Notes: generated by a model not told the origin, from the sequence alone. A stretch of DNA of 51,204 nt from Bacteroidota bacterium (GCA_947479755.1 CANKAM010000026.1:1-51204), one strand, 5' to 3'; positions 17,167 through 25,911 are shown, counted from the stretch's first letter. Program-made: numbers and translations.

Positions 17167-17256
17167 CACCGCTAAGACGCAAAGGCGCTAAGAAGTAACA
17201 ATGAACTATAAAAAAAACCGTATTGCTAAAACTTTGCGCCTTTGCGCCTCTGCGGT
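17167..17256. repeat. Pair of inverted dispersed repeats flanking a start codon
   Basis: CACCGCTAAGACGCAAAGG from 17167 and CTTTGCGCCTTTGCGCCTC from 17232 belong to the same repeat family in opposite orientation. The start codon at 17201 lies in the loop and the right arm encodes part of the signal peptide (LRLCASAV). Confidence 0.65.
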
Positions 17257-17983
17257 AAAAAACAGTGTTCTGCTCCTTCTCTTTGGGCCTCTTATTATCT
17301 CGTGCAAAAAAGAAAACATGGGCGATTGCTTTAAAAGCACAGGCGATATAGCCATAGAATACCGAACGCTTGCCGCTTTCGACACCATTCAATCGCACGA
17401 CAACATCAACGTATTTCTTACCACCGACACTTTTTTTGAAGTAAAGGTTGAAGCCGGTGAGAACCTGATTCCATTGATAACAACAGAAGTTAAAGATAAC
17501 AAGCTAATTATAAAAAATGACAACACCTGTAACTGGGTGCGCAGCTTTACAACTCCTGTGAATGTGCATATAACAATGCCTTCACCGGGCGGAATTATTA
17601 ATGAAGCAACAGCCAACATTAAAAGCATTAATGCTATAAAAGACCGCACGCTGCTTTTAAAAATGACCAGTTCGGGTGACGTTGATTTGCAATTAGACAT
17701 TCCTCACCTGCTTGGAAATCTTTCAGCATGTGAAGGCAATCTTTACCTTTCTGGAAACTGTACTCTTTTTGAAGTATTTTTTTTAGGAACAACTATTATT
17801 AAAGCAGAAAATCTATCAGTGGGAAAAGCATATATAAAAACAACAGGAACAGGAGATTTTCATCTGAATGTGTCTGAAGAAATAGGTGCCGACATTGGTT
17901 GGATTGGAAATGTATATTACAAAGGAAGTGCTGTTGAAGCCTATGCCAACTATACTTCCAGCGGACGAATAATTAAAAATTGA
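17201..17983 (+). CDS. GIN-domain (DUF2807) lipoprotein
   Basis: 260 aa. The lipoprotein signal has lipobox IISC with Cys35. After it comes the head-GIN domain: FDTIQSHDNINVFLTT, LIPLITTEVKDNKLIIKND and a run of short beta-strand repeats (SSGDVDLQL, GTGDFHLNVS) up to the end, typical of DUF2807 right-handed beta solenoids. The family is common and surface- or periplasm-bound in Bacteroidota, with no fixed function. The first 20 residues lie inside an inverted repeat and no other in-frame start exists downstream, so the repeat now forms the gene's 5' end. ffh follows after 4 bp. Confidence 0.85.
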   Translation: MNYKKNRIAKTLRLCASAVKNSVLLLLFGPLIISCKKENMGDCFKSTGDIAIEYRTLAAFDTIQSHDNINVFLTTDTFFEVKVEAGENLIPLITTEVKDNKLIIKNDNTCNWVRSFTTPVNVHITMPSPGGIINEATANIKSINAIKDRTLLLKMTSSGDVDLQLDIPHLLGNLSACEGNLYLSGNCTLFEVFFLGTTIIKAENLSVGKAYIKTTGTGDFHLNVSEEIGADIGWIGNVYYKGSAVEAYANYTSSGRIIKN

Positions 17984-17987
17984 AATC

Positions 17988-19325
17988 ATGTTTGAAAGTT
18001 TAAGTGAAAAAATTGACAGAGCCTTTAAGATTTTAAAAGGTCAGGGAAGTATTACAGAAATCAACGTTGCCGAAACGCTGAAAGAAGTTCGTAAAGCATT
18101 GTTAGATGCTGACGTTAACTTTAAAATAGCCAAAACTTTTACCGACACGGTAAAAGAAAAAGCCTTAGGACAAAACGTACTTACCGCAGTTTCGCCCTCG
18201 CAACTGATGGTAAAAATCACCCACGATGAGTTGGTGAAACTGATGGGAGGAAGTCGCACCGATATTAACATTGAGGGTAGTCCTGCTGTTATATTGGTTG
18301 CGGGTTTGCAGGGTTCGGGTAAAACAACTTTTACCGGAAAACTGGCGCTGCACCTCAAGAGCAAAAGACAAAAACATGTGTTGCTTACGGCCTGTGACAT
18401 TTACCGTCCTGCCGCTATTGACCAATTGAAAGTGTTGGGTGAACAAGTTGGTGTTGAAGTATACAGCGAACCTGAAAATAAAAATGCAGTACAGATTGCA
18501 TTGAACGCAATAAAATTCGCGAAAGAAAATCACAAGAACGTTGTTATCATCGACACCGCAGGCCGCCTTGCTGTTGATGAAGAAATGATGAAGGAGATTG
18601 AAGCGGTGAAGAAAGCTGTTAATCCTTCAGAGACTTTGTTTGTGGTAGATTCTATGACTGGACAAGATGCTGTGAACACTGCCAAAACCTTTAATGAGCG
18701 TTTGAATTTTGACGGTGTTGTGCTTACCAAATTAGATGGCGATACACGCGGTGGTGCTGCACTGAGCATTAGGCAGACAGTTGACAAGCCCATTAAGTTT
18801 GTTGGTTTGGGTGAGAAGATGGACGCGCTGGATATTTTCTATCCCGAGAGGATGGCTGACCGTATTCTGGGAATGGGTGATATTGTATCGCTTGTTGAGC
18901 GTGCACAGGAACAATTTGATGAAGAAAAAGCCAAAGCGCTTCAAAAAAAAATTGCAAAAGACACCTTTAACTTCAACGACTTTCTATCGCAGTTACAGCA
19001 GATAAAAAAGATGGGTAACATCAAAGACCTGGTGGGTATGATACCCGGCATGGGCAAAGCCATGAAAGATGTGGATATTGACGAAAATGCTTTTAAAGGT
19101 ATTGAAGCCATTATTCAATCCATGACCAAGGCAGAACGCGAGAACCCAGCATTAATAAACGGCAGCCGCAAAAACCGTATTGCTGCCGGAAGCGGAACTA
19201 ATGTTACCGAGGTTAACAAACTGATAAAGCAGTTTGAAGACACCCGCAAAATGATGAAGATGTTCCAGGACAAAAACGCAATGGCCAAAATGATGCGTAA
19301 CATGCCTGCGGGGATGAAGAAGTAA
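17988..19325 (+). CDS. ffh: Signal recognition particle GTPase Ffh
   Basis: 445 aa. N domain 1-~95, G domain with P-loop GLQGSGKTT (106-114), DTAGR, TKLDGD and GLGEK motifs, then the Met-rich M domain (~305-445) with GMIPGMGKAM and the RNA-binding helix-turn-helix around NPALINGSRKNRIAAGSG. It binds the SRP RNA encoded at 10697-10792 and delivers signal-sequence-bearing ribosomes to FtsY. It follows the GIN lipoprotein after 4 bp, and is closed by a dispersed inverted repeat and a strong hairpin terminator. Confidence 0.97.
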   Translation: MFESLSEKIDRAFKILKGQGSITEINVAETLKEVRKALLDADVNFKIAKTFTDTVKEKALGQNVLTAVSPSQLMVKITHDELVKLMGGSRTDINIEGSPAVILVAGLQGSGKTTFTGKLALHLKSKRQKHVLLTACDIYRPAAIDQLKVLGEQVGVEVYSEPENKNAVQIALNAIKFAKENHKNVVIIDTAGRLAVDEEMMKEIEAVKKAVNPSETLFVVDSMTGQDAVNTAKTFNERLNFDGVVLTKLDGDTRGGAALSIRQTVDKPIKFVGLGEKMDALDIFYPERMADRILGMGDIVSLVERAQEQFDEEKAKALQKKIAKDTFNFNDFLSQLQQIKKMGNIKDLVGMIPGMGKAMKDVDIDENAFKGIEAIIQSMTKAERENPALINGSRKNRIAAGSGTNVTEVNKLIKQFEDTRKMMKMFQDKNAMAKMMRNMPAGMKK

Positions 19326-19336
19326 GAGAGATTATT

Positions 19337-19391
19337 CGTCACCCTGAACTTGTTTCAGGGTCTGAGATGCTGAAACAGGTTTAGCATAACG
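19337..19391. repeat. Dispersed inverted repeat family (CCTGAACTTGTTTCAG), copy 1
   Basis: CGTCACCCTGAACTTGTTTC pairs with a nearby complement ending GCATAACG. It lies 11 bp after the ffh stop. Two close copies occur at 32765 and 35860, each also just after a stop codon. Confidence 0.8.
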
Positions 19392-19423
19392 TAACGACTA
19401 AGTTTTACAAAACATTACATACT

Positions 19424-19456
19424 AAAAAAGTCCCGCATTACTGCGGGACTTTTTTT
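19424..19456. terminator. Bidirectional intrinsic terminator
   Basis: AAAAAAGTCCCGC, a 6-base loop, then GCGGGACTTTTTTT. It sits between the convergent ffh and 19551 genes and has a T-run on both strands. Confidence 0.9.
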
Positions 19457-19550
19457 ATAAGCGCAACCTTTGTTACGTTTTTTTTGAGGCTGCTCTTATT
19501 ACTGTTGTTTGTTAACCAGGCAAACAACAGTATTACCTTTATGATACATG

Positions 19551-20540
19551 TTATTCTTCGGCTAAGATAATCTCAATTTCGTAATTCTGCAAATTCGGAC
19601 CCTGATTTTGCACATTATAGAATGCTTTGAATTCTGCAGCAGTAAGAGTAAACGTAATTTCCTGACCGGGATTTAGCTGATGCCCCATTCCTCCCCAGCC
19701 ATCACCTGCATTATTAGCAGCATAGAAAAACAAACCGCCAATGGCAGGACCCGTTGTTGTGTTTTTGATGCGCAATGTAACACCGGCAATGTATTGCGAT
19801 ACAGTTGCATTCAGCACATTAATAACCTGACCAGAATTAACCGGACCTTCAAAAATTAAATCTACAACATCACTAATATGTCCGCGCAGGGTTTCAAGAT
19901 CAAAGAAATCTGCAATCTGCGAAGCATTATCTTTAAAATGTTGCATCAATCCGCCCAACACATAATACATTGCTCGTGCACAGTTAACGCGTTCCAGTTC
20001 CAACTCAGCACTTAGAGTATCCACCTCCCCTTCTCTTGCCTGTTGCTGATTGCGGGCAGCTACAATAAGGTTATAAAAAACCAGAATATCTGCTTTTATA
20101 AGGGCAAGCGCAGGATCAACATCAATATTGCTAAGGAGGGTAGCAAGGGCTGTAATGCGTTCGTCAATTTCCCCTTTTTGAAACGGTTCGCGCAAATCGG
20201 GAAACAGGTTAATGTATTGCGGAGTTCCTCTGCGGTATATCACTTGTATTCTGATATCAAACTCTTCAATTTTATCGCCACTCAATTGAGCAAGTAGCTG
20301 ATAAACATATTCCGTGGCGCTTCGGTAAGCAGCTTTTTTACTTTTCCACTTCACGTAAGCCGCTAAATACAAGAGGCGAAAAACGTTGAAATAAGTAAAC
20401 AATGCTAATAGCGCAGGGATTGCCTGCTGACCGAACAGCTTGCTGTCGGTGTCAGCCGAAATGATGTTCATTTTTTTGTAGCTGCCTTTCGTGCCGTTGT
20501 CGAAAGGAATTTCTGTAAACGGCCAAACTGGTGTACTCAT
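19551..20540 (-). CDS. Hypothetical protein, 329 aa
   Basis: No family recognised. There is no signal peptide. Residues 40-66 contain one hydrophobic stretch (IPALLALFTYFNVFRLLYLAAYV). Residues ~70-235 are mainly helical with charged heptad-like pieces (REGEVDTLSAELELERVNCA). Residues ~245-329 look like a beta-sandwich: NGTVSQY-like strands, then TLRIKNTTTGPAIGGLFFYA, GDGWGGMGHQLNPGQEITFT and a final strand ending EIEIILAEE. A helical part followed by a small beta-sandwich suggests a binding or structural protein. It stands alone, convergent with ffh and bordered on the other side by repeats. Coding is likely from its length, clean start and terminator. Confidence 0.65.
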   Translation of the reverse strand: MSTPVWPFTEIPFDNGTKGSYKKMNIISADTDSKLFGQQAIPALLALFTYFNVFRLLYLAAYVKWKSKKAAYRSATEYVYQLLAQLSGDKIEEFDIRIQVIYRRGTPQYINLFPDLREPFQKGEIDERITALATLLSNIDVDPALALIKADILVFYNLIVAARNQQQAREGEVDTLSAELELERVNCARAMYYVLGGLMQHFKDNASQIADFFDLETLRGHISDVVDLIFEGPVNSGQVINVLNATVSQYIAGVTLRIKNTTTGPAIGGLFFYAANNAGDGWGGMGHQLNPGQEITFTLTAAEFKAFYNVQNQGPNLQNYEIEIILAEE

Positions 20541-20672
20541 GTTTTTAATTTGTTTATTTGTTTATGTTAGAATTACAGGGTTCTGGTTAAACCTTTGCAT
20601 ATAGATGCAGGGTAGAAACAAATTCCATAAAAGTTTATGAAATTATTTTTCAGGCATCCTACTTCGGTTAAT

Positions 20673-20822
20673 GAGATCCCTCATTTCGCTGTGCTGCATT
20701 CGGGATGACAGGGCTGTAAGTTGGGGGTTGGTTTAGTGGAGGCGGGTGCGCTTTGCGTACCCGCCTCCACTAAACTCCTTCTATATAATAGCCCTGTCAT
20801 TCCGACCGAAGGGAGGAATCTC
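20673..20822. repeat. Nested palindromic element
   Basis: Outer arms GAGATCCCTC...GACAGGGCT (20673-20716) and AGCCCTGTCA...GAATCTC (20790-20822) are complementary over much of their length. Inside, a 20-bp arm starting GTTTAGTGGAGGCGGG (20731-20750) pairs with 20756-20775 with a single mismatch and a 5-base loop. The whole unit behaves like a compact mobile palindrome without coding capacity. Confidence 0.75.
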
Positions 20823-20847
20823 ATAGTGGAAGTAGTAATGAAAATTT

Positions 20848-21216
20848 CCCCAGCGTCAATCCCATCCTTCTGATTTTGGTTGGGGTTTCCCCAACATCAA
20901 TCCCATCGTTCTGCAAATGGTTGGGATTTCCCCAACGTAAATCGGAACGTTCCCCAACTCGATGGGATTTCCCCAACGTAAATCCCATCGTTCCGCAAAT
21001 GGTTGGGGTTTCCCCAACGCTAATCCGAACGTTCCAAAACTCATTGGGGTTTCCCCAACGCTAATCCCATCGTTCGGGAAATGGTTGGGGTTTTGCCAAT
21101 GATATTCGGATAAAGGAGATTAGGGTTGGGGAAATGCCAACGTTAATTGCATTGTTGGCTGAAGTGTTGGGGTTTCCCCAACGTAAACGGGAACGTTCAA
21201 GAAATGGTTGGGGAAA
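20848..21216. repeat. Tandem array of nine units with an exact 41-bp period
   Basis: Units start at 20848, 20889, 20930, 20971, 21012, 21053, 21094, 21135 and 21176, with no insertion or deletion in any unit. Each begins CCCCAACG (or TGCCAACG) and ends GGTTGGGGTTT (or GGGGAAA), so each junction is a palindrome. The middle alternates between AATCCCATCGTTC and ATCGGAACGTTCC forms. Substitutions between units are frequent. The array ends 208 bp before the GmrSD start codon. Confidence 0.88.
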
Positions 21217-21424
21217 TGCCAGAGGGGGATGGGGAGAATAGCTAATGATAATAAAGAAGAAAAATGATTATTACAAAGAAAAATTTATACTTTAGGGCGT
21301 TGAAACAGAATTAATCTGGAAAGAATACAACATATAGCTAAAGTTAAAATGCATCATTCCCGATGAGATATGAATTATAGCAACTCACAGAAGAAATTTA
21401 AACTACAATTAAAGAACAGAGCGA

Positions 21425-23932
21425 ATGAAAGCAAGCGAATTACAAATTAATTACTTCTTACAAGCACCAAATGTCCAGTTTGTAATTCCAGTTTATCAGC
21501 GGAATTATGATTGGTCAAATACAGAATGCAAGGAATTATTGAACGATATTATTTCAGTAGAACAAGAGAATAGAGGAACACATTTTATTGGGAGCATTGT
21601 TTTTGTTCATGAGGGAACATACAGCACAAGCGAAGTGAAAGAATTGGTAATAATAGATGGACAACAGAGATTAACCACCATCAATATTTTGTATGTGGCT
21701 CTTTACCGATTTGCTAAAGACAATAATAGGCCTTTGGATTCAGAGAGACTATACAACATGTTTTTAACCAATCAATATGTTCAAAAAGAATCAAATAAAC
21801 TAAAGTTAAAACAGACTGATACTAATTCTTTAGCATTTAGGGCTATTATGCTAGGAACAGAGAAAGAGCATGGCTCTTTCTCAAATGTAATAGAGAACTA
21901 TAATTTTTTTAGAGGCGTGATTAATGACACATCTTTTGATTTAATTTTAAGAGGATTAAATCGTTTGATTTTTGTAGAAATCTCTTTAGAGAGAGACAAA
22001 GACGACCCGCAGCGCATATTTGAAAGTTTAAATTCTACTGGCTTAGACCTTTCGCAGTCTGATTTAATCAGGAATTTCATTTTAATGGATTTGCCACCAA
22101 AAGATCAAAATAGAATTTTTGAAACTATTTGGAATCCAATAGAAGAAAATGCAAAAGATTTAGTGAAGCAAAGTTCATTAGTTTCAGATTACATCAGAGA
22201 TTACTTAACACTAAGAAATAAAAAGATACCTAATAAAAACAAGGTTTACGCAGAGTTTAAAAATTTATATTCCAATAAAAAGAATGAAGCTTATAAGCAG
22301 GAATTAGAAAATATTAAATCTCTTTCAGTTCATTATAAAAAGTTTGTAAATCCTTCTGTTGTTTCAGATTTAGAGATTAGAAAAGAGTTAGAATACATTA
22401 ATCGTTTAGAAATAAATGTTGCCTACCCTTTTTTGCTTCAGGTATTCGAAGATGCTGAAAATGGCCTGATTGGAAAAAATGAATTAATTAAATTATTACA
22501 GCTCATTCAAAGTTATGCATGGAGAAGATTTATCGTAGGCTTGCCTACCAATGCCTTAAATAAAATATTTATGTCATTATATGCCGATGTAGACACTGAG
22601 GAGTATTATGACTCTATTGCGAGAGTATTATTAAAAAAGAAAGGTAGCGCAAAATTCCCCAGCAACGAGGATTTAAAAACTGCTTTAAGAGATAAGGATT
22701 TGTATAATACTCAACCGAAGAACAGAAATTATCTTTTTGAATTACTCGAGAACTTCAACAATAGAGAATTTGTTGATACTGCTAATGAATACATTACCAT
22801 AGAACATATTTTTCCTAGAAATCCTAATGAAGATTGGAATTCTGCCTTATCCCCAGAAGACTACTTCCTTTTTAAAGAAAAACATTTAAACACGATAGGT
22901 AATCTAACACTTTCAGGCAATAATAGTGCATTAGGCAATAAGTCATTCTTGTCGAAAAAAGAAATGAATATCAATGGCAATAAGCAAGGGTATCGATATA
23001 GTAGATTATGGTTAAATGCTTTCTTGCAATCTATTGACACTTGGAATATTTCGAAATATGAAGAACGCCTAAATATTATTTATGAACGTTTTATAAAAAT
23101 ATGGGGGTATCCTGATGTAATAATTGAAGATGTGGATGAAGCAGAAGAGCAAAATATTTTTGACGCAGAAAATCCTACCCATAAGAAATTAGAATATTTC
23201 ATTTTTGAAAATACAAAAGTTGAGGAAGATACGATAGCCCAGATGTATTTTTATGTGATTAAGAATCTCTATGAAAAAAACTCACAACTATTAGTAAGCA
23301 GTCAGGATGTTTTAAAAATAACTAGAAATGCTTCTGACTTCAGAGCCTCTCAGGAAGTGATAAATGGCTGGTTTGTTGAATCTAATATTGACAGTAATTC
23401 TAAGTTCAGTATTTTAAAGAAACTACTTTCTGTATTTGAAATGGAAGATGATTTATCTATAAAATATTTACCAAGTTCTGAAAACAAATCAGAGCCTAAT
23501 CGTTTTGGTGTTAGGAAAAATTATTGGCAACAATTATTGCCTTTAATAAATAACACTCGTTTATTTGAAAATGTCAATCCTACTAAAGATCATTGGTTAG
23601 GTGCAGGAGCTGGTATTGGTGGGATATCTTATACTTTTGTTGTAACCAAATCTCACACTAGAATTGAATTGACTATTTCCACTTCAAGCAAAGAGACAAA
23701 TAAATTGTATTTCAATAAACTTCTGAAAAATAAACAAGCAATCGAAGAAGCATTTGGAAGAGAATTAGTTTGGGAAGAATTACCTGACAACAAAATGAGC
23801 CGGATAAAAATAGAGGACCCCAGCGTTAATTTATTTAACGACAAACATTGGGAAAAGATGAATGCATTTATTATTTCAAATATCCCGAAGTTTGAGGTGG
23901 CATTTCAGCCGTTTATTAAAAACTTGAAATAG
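21425..23932 (+). CDS. GmrSD-type restriction enzyme (DUF262 + DUF1524 HNH, DUF4268-like C-terminus)
   Basis: 835 aa. The N-terminal DUF262 (GmrS/ParB-like NTPase) motifs are IPVYQRNYDW (21-30), IIDGQQRLTT (76-85) and FESLNSTGLDLSQSDLIRN (199-217). DUF1524 (GmrD, HNH nuclease) follows with EHIFPRNPN (460-468) and HLNTIGNLTLSGNNSALGN. Residues ~690-835 resemble DUF4268 (IEEAFGRELVWEELPDNK). Enzymes of this family cut phage DNA carrying modified (often glucosylated hydroxymethyl) cytosines, driven by NTP. The gene is visibly richer in A/T than its neighbours, stands alone, follows a repeat island and ends at the remnant of another gene, all signs of horizontal gain. Both signature domains are intact, so it is probably active. 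Confidence 0.92.
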   Translation: MKASELQINYFLQAPNVQFVIPVYQRNYDWSNTECKELLNDIISVEQENRGTHFIGSIVFVHEGTYSTSEVKELVIIDGQQRLTTINILYVALYRFAKDNNRPLDSERLYNMFLTNQYVQKESNKLKLKQTDTNSLAFRAIMLGTEKEHGSFSNVIENYNFFRGVINDTSFDLILRGLNRLIFVEISLERDKDDPQRIFESLNSTGLDLSQSDLIRNFILMDLPPKDQNRIFETIWNPIEENAKDLVKQSSLVSDYIRDYLTLRNKKIPNKNKVYAEFKNLYSNKKNEAYKQELENIKSLSVHYKKFVNPSVVSDLEIRKELEYINRLEINVAYPFLLQVFEDAENGLIGKNELIKLLQLIQSYAWRRFIVGLPTNALNKIFMSLYADVDTEEYYDSIARVLLKKKGSAKFPSNEDLKTALRDKDLYNTQPKNRNYLFELLENFNNREFVDTANEYITIEHIFPRNPNEDWNSALSPEDYFLFKEKHLNTIGNLTLSGNNSALGNKSFLSKKEMNINGNKQGYRYSRLWLNAFLQSIDTWNISKYEERLNIIYERFIKIWGYPDVIIEDVDEAEEQNIFDAENPTHKKLEYFIFENTKVEEDTIAQMYFYVIKNLYEKNSQLLVSSQDVLKITRNASDFRASQEVINGWFVESNIDSNSKFSILKKLLSVFEMEDDLSIKYLPSSENKSEPNRFGVRKNYWQQLLPLINNTRLFENVNPTKDHWLGAGAGIGGISYTFVVTKSHTRIELTISTSSKETNKLYFNKLLKNKQAIEEAFGRELVWEELPDNKMSRIKIEDPSVNLFNDKHWEKMNAFIISNIPKFEVAFQPFIKNLK

Positions 23933-23997
23933 AAATACTGCAATTGTTTGATGCCAAAGGTGAGTTAGTAAAAACGGAGAAAGTGCTGAAGGAGTAA
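23933..23997 (+). pseudogene. Remnant of a T9SS C-terminal sorting domain
   Basis: Right after the GmrSD stop the bases read ILQLFDAKGELVKTEKVLKE then TAA. This matches the last beta-strands of T9SS type A domains; the end of the protein at 44274 (QPDGKLLHSEKIVKE) aligns with it. There is no start or body of such a gene upstream, so it is the 3' stump of a secreted-protein gene whose remainder was replaced by the island with the GmrSD gene. Confidence 0.65.
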
Positions 23998-24045
23998 ACA
24001 CAACCCTTCAATACCAGTATATTCGCAACTTCGTATTCTATACTA

Positions 24046-25908
24046 ATGAAGTGCAGCGTTAAGTTTATTGTCTTTCTTTTTTTAATCACTGTATCACATA
24101 AAGCCTTTACCCAAACCTGGGTTGATTCGCTTGATGCATATGCCCGCGAAAAATACCTGCCCGCCAATCATTATAAATGGGACTGGCAGAATGCATCGCT
24201 GTTAAAAGTAATGGTGATGGAATATGAGCTAAGTCCAGAACCGCAAAAACAAATCTATTTCAACTACATTAAAAAAGCCATGGACAAAAACTATGGTTTT
24301 GCAAACGGCAAAACACCTAATGCCGTGGCTTCTGCTTTAGGCATGGCCTTTTTGTATAAGACCACAGGCGAGCTGAAGTATTTGAGGAAGTGTGAAAAGA
24401 TATTTGATGATTATAAAAATATCCGCAGAACAAAGGAAGGTGGCGTTTCGCACCTCATGCTTTTTACCGAGCTGTGGGATGATACCGGTTTTATGGTGGG
24501 ACAGTTTTTACTGGCGATGTATGAAGCAACTCATGATGAACAATATTTAGATGAACTGGTTCTTCAACTAAGCGTGCATCGCGAGAAACTGCGTGATGAG
24601 CAATGGGGATTATGGCGACATGGCTGGGATGCCGACACAAAAAATCATTTGTGTCTTTGCAGTAAACCTCATTGGCAAACAAAAGACGACAGAAAAAGTG
24701 CAGAGATTTGGGGCAGAGGAAACGGTTGGATTGTTGTAACGCTTTCTGATATTTTAGAAACACTGCCTCGCAGCAATCCGCACTGGAATGAGTTTGCAGA
24801 ATACCTGAAAGAAATGATTGTGCATCTCCCCGAATTGCAGGATGCAAAGACAGGACATTGGTTTCAGTTGCCCGTAAGAAAAGATGACCCGAATAATTTT
24901 ATTGAAAGTTCAGCTACTGCCATGTTTGCTTATGGTATTGGCGCGGCTCTGCGTTTGGGTTTGGTTACAGGAAACAACTATTCCGATGCAGTGGACAAAG
25001 CCTACTACGGCCTAAGAGCGCACAGCATTGTTACCAAAGGAAAAAACTACCTCACTACTAAAAACATTTGCATCGGCACCTGCATTGGCGATAAAGATTA
25101 CTACCTGAAAAGAGGCGTGCAGCAAGGCAGACCTTTTGGTCTGGGAAGTTTTATTCAATTCGGATTACGGTATGAAATGGACAAAGGAATGCGACCTGAT
25201 TATGGAGTAAAGAAAACAACACCTGTTGCTACTATATTAGAGGGCGTTTATCCCGAAATGATATTTGTTGAGGGCGGTGAATATGAAATGGGAAGTGATG
25301 ATAAAACAAGAGGTGGTAGTCCGCGACACAGTGTTATATTGAACAGTTTCCACATCGGCAAATATGAAGTAAAACAGGATCTATGGCAAGCTGTGATGGG
25401 AAGTAATCCAAGCTTTTTCAAATGCGAAGATTGTCCGGTTGAAGAAATAACACTGAAAGAAATTGATGCCTTTCTGGTTAAGTTATTTCAGTTGACAGGC
25501 AAACATTTTCGATTACCCACCGAGGCAGAATGGGAATACGCTGCTTTAGGCGGAAAGCTAAGCAAAGGCTATACCTACAGCGGCAGCAATGCAGTGGATG
25601 AAGTAGCGTGGTTTGCAGATAATGCCGAAAACAAAACGCACCCAGTCGGGCAAAAGAAACCAAACGAATTAGGATTGTACGACATGAGCGGAAATGCATG
25701 GGAAGTTTGCAGTGATGATTTCAATCTTGGTTTTTACAAACACAGCCCGAAACTAAATCCAAGAAATACGAAGAAAGGAACGTTCCGTGTTGCCAGAGGA
25801 GGCTCATGGCGCAGTGATGAGTTGCGCTGCCAAAATAAAGCCCGCAACCGCTTTGCACCCGACCATCATAAAGAAAATGGGTGCTTTCGTTTAGTGCTGG
25901 ATAAGTAG
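24046..25908 (+). CDS. GH105-like hydrolase fused to SUMF1/FGE-sulfatase domain
   Basis: 620 aa, exported (signal peptide ends near FTQ, residue 23). Residues ~25-385 are an (alpha/alpha)6 barrel of GH88/GH105 type (unsaturated rhamnogalacturonyl hydrolase): candidate catalytic Asp in ELWDDTGFM (142-150), RHGWD (191-195), WGRGNGW (222-228), ESSATAMFAYG (287-297) and RPFGLGSFIQF. Residues ~400-620 are a formylglycine-generating-enzyme-like domain: FVEGGEYEMGS (407-417), RLPTEAEWEYAA (489-500), GLYDMSGNAWEV (543-554), RGGSW (584-588). Such SUMF1 modules often bind sugars rather than oxidise sulfatases. The fusion suggests pectin side-chain hydrolysis with a binding module. It follows the T9SS remnant. 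Confidence 0.85.
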   Translation: MKCSVKFIVFLFLITVSHKAFTQTWVDSLDAYAREKYLPANHYKWDWQNASLLKVMVMEYELSPEPQKQIYFNYIKKAMDKNYGFANGKTPNAVASALGMAFLYKTTGELKYLRKCEKIFDDYKNIRRTKEGGVSHLMLFTELWDDTGFMVGQFLLAMYEATHDEQYLDELVLQLSVHREKLRDEQWGLWRHGWDADTKNHLCLCSKPHWQTKDDRKSAEIWGRGNGWIVVTLSDILETLPRSNPHWNEFAEYLKEMIVHLPELQDAKTGHWFQLPVRKDDPNNFIESSATAMFAYGIGAALRLGLVTGNNYSDAVDKAYYGLRAHSIVTKGKNYLTTKNICIGTCIGDKDYYLKRGVQQGRPFGLGSFIQFGLRYEMDKGMRPDYGVKKTTPVATILEGVYPEMIFVEGGEYEMGSDDKTRGGSPRHSVILNSFHIGKYEVKQDLWQAVMGSNPSFFKCEDCPVEEITLKEIDAFLVKLFQLTGKHFRLPTEAEWEYAALGGKLSKGYTYSGSNAVDEVAWFADNAENKTHPVGQKKPNELGLYDMSGNAWEVCSDDFNLGFYKHSPKLNPRNTKKGTFRVARGGSWRSDELRCQNKARNRFAPDHHKENGCFRLVLDK

Positions 25909-25911
25909 ATA

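Larger units (their letters stand above)
20541..21424. other. Gene-free repeat-rich region
   Basis: 884 bp that hold the nested hairpin element (20673-20822), the exact 41-bp array (20848-21216) and about 200 bp of A/T-rich sequence before the GmrSD start. The short open frames inside the array are by-products of the repeats. Confidence 0.7.

Noticed and set aside
20856-21064. Short open frames on both strands inside the 41-bp array
   Set aside because: They only reflect the repeat; a 41-bp unit shifts frame each copy, and there is no ribosome-binding site.
20848-21216. CRISPR array
   Set aside because: Period is 41 bp but the would-be spacers are nearly as similar to each other as the repeats, repeats vary, and no cas gene is in the window.
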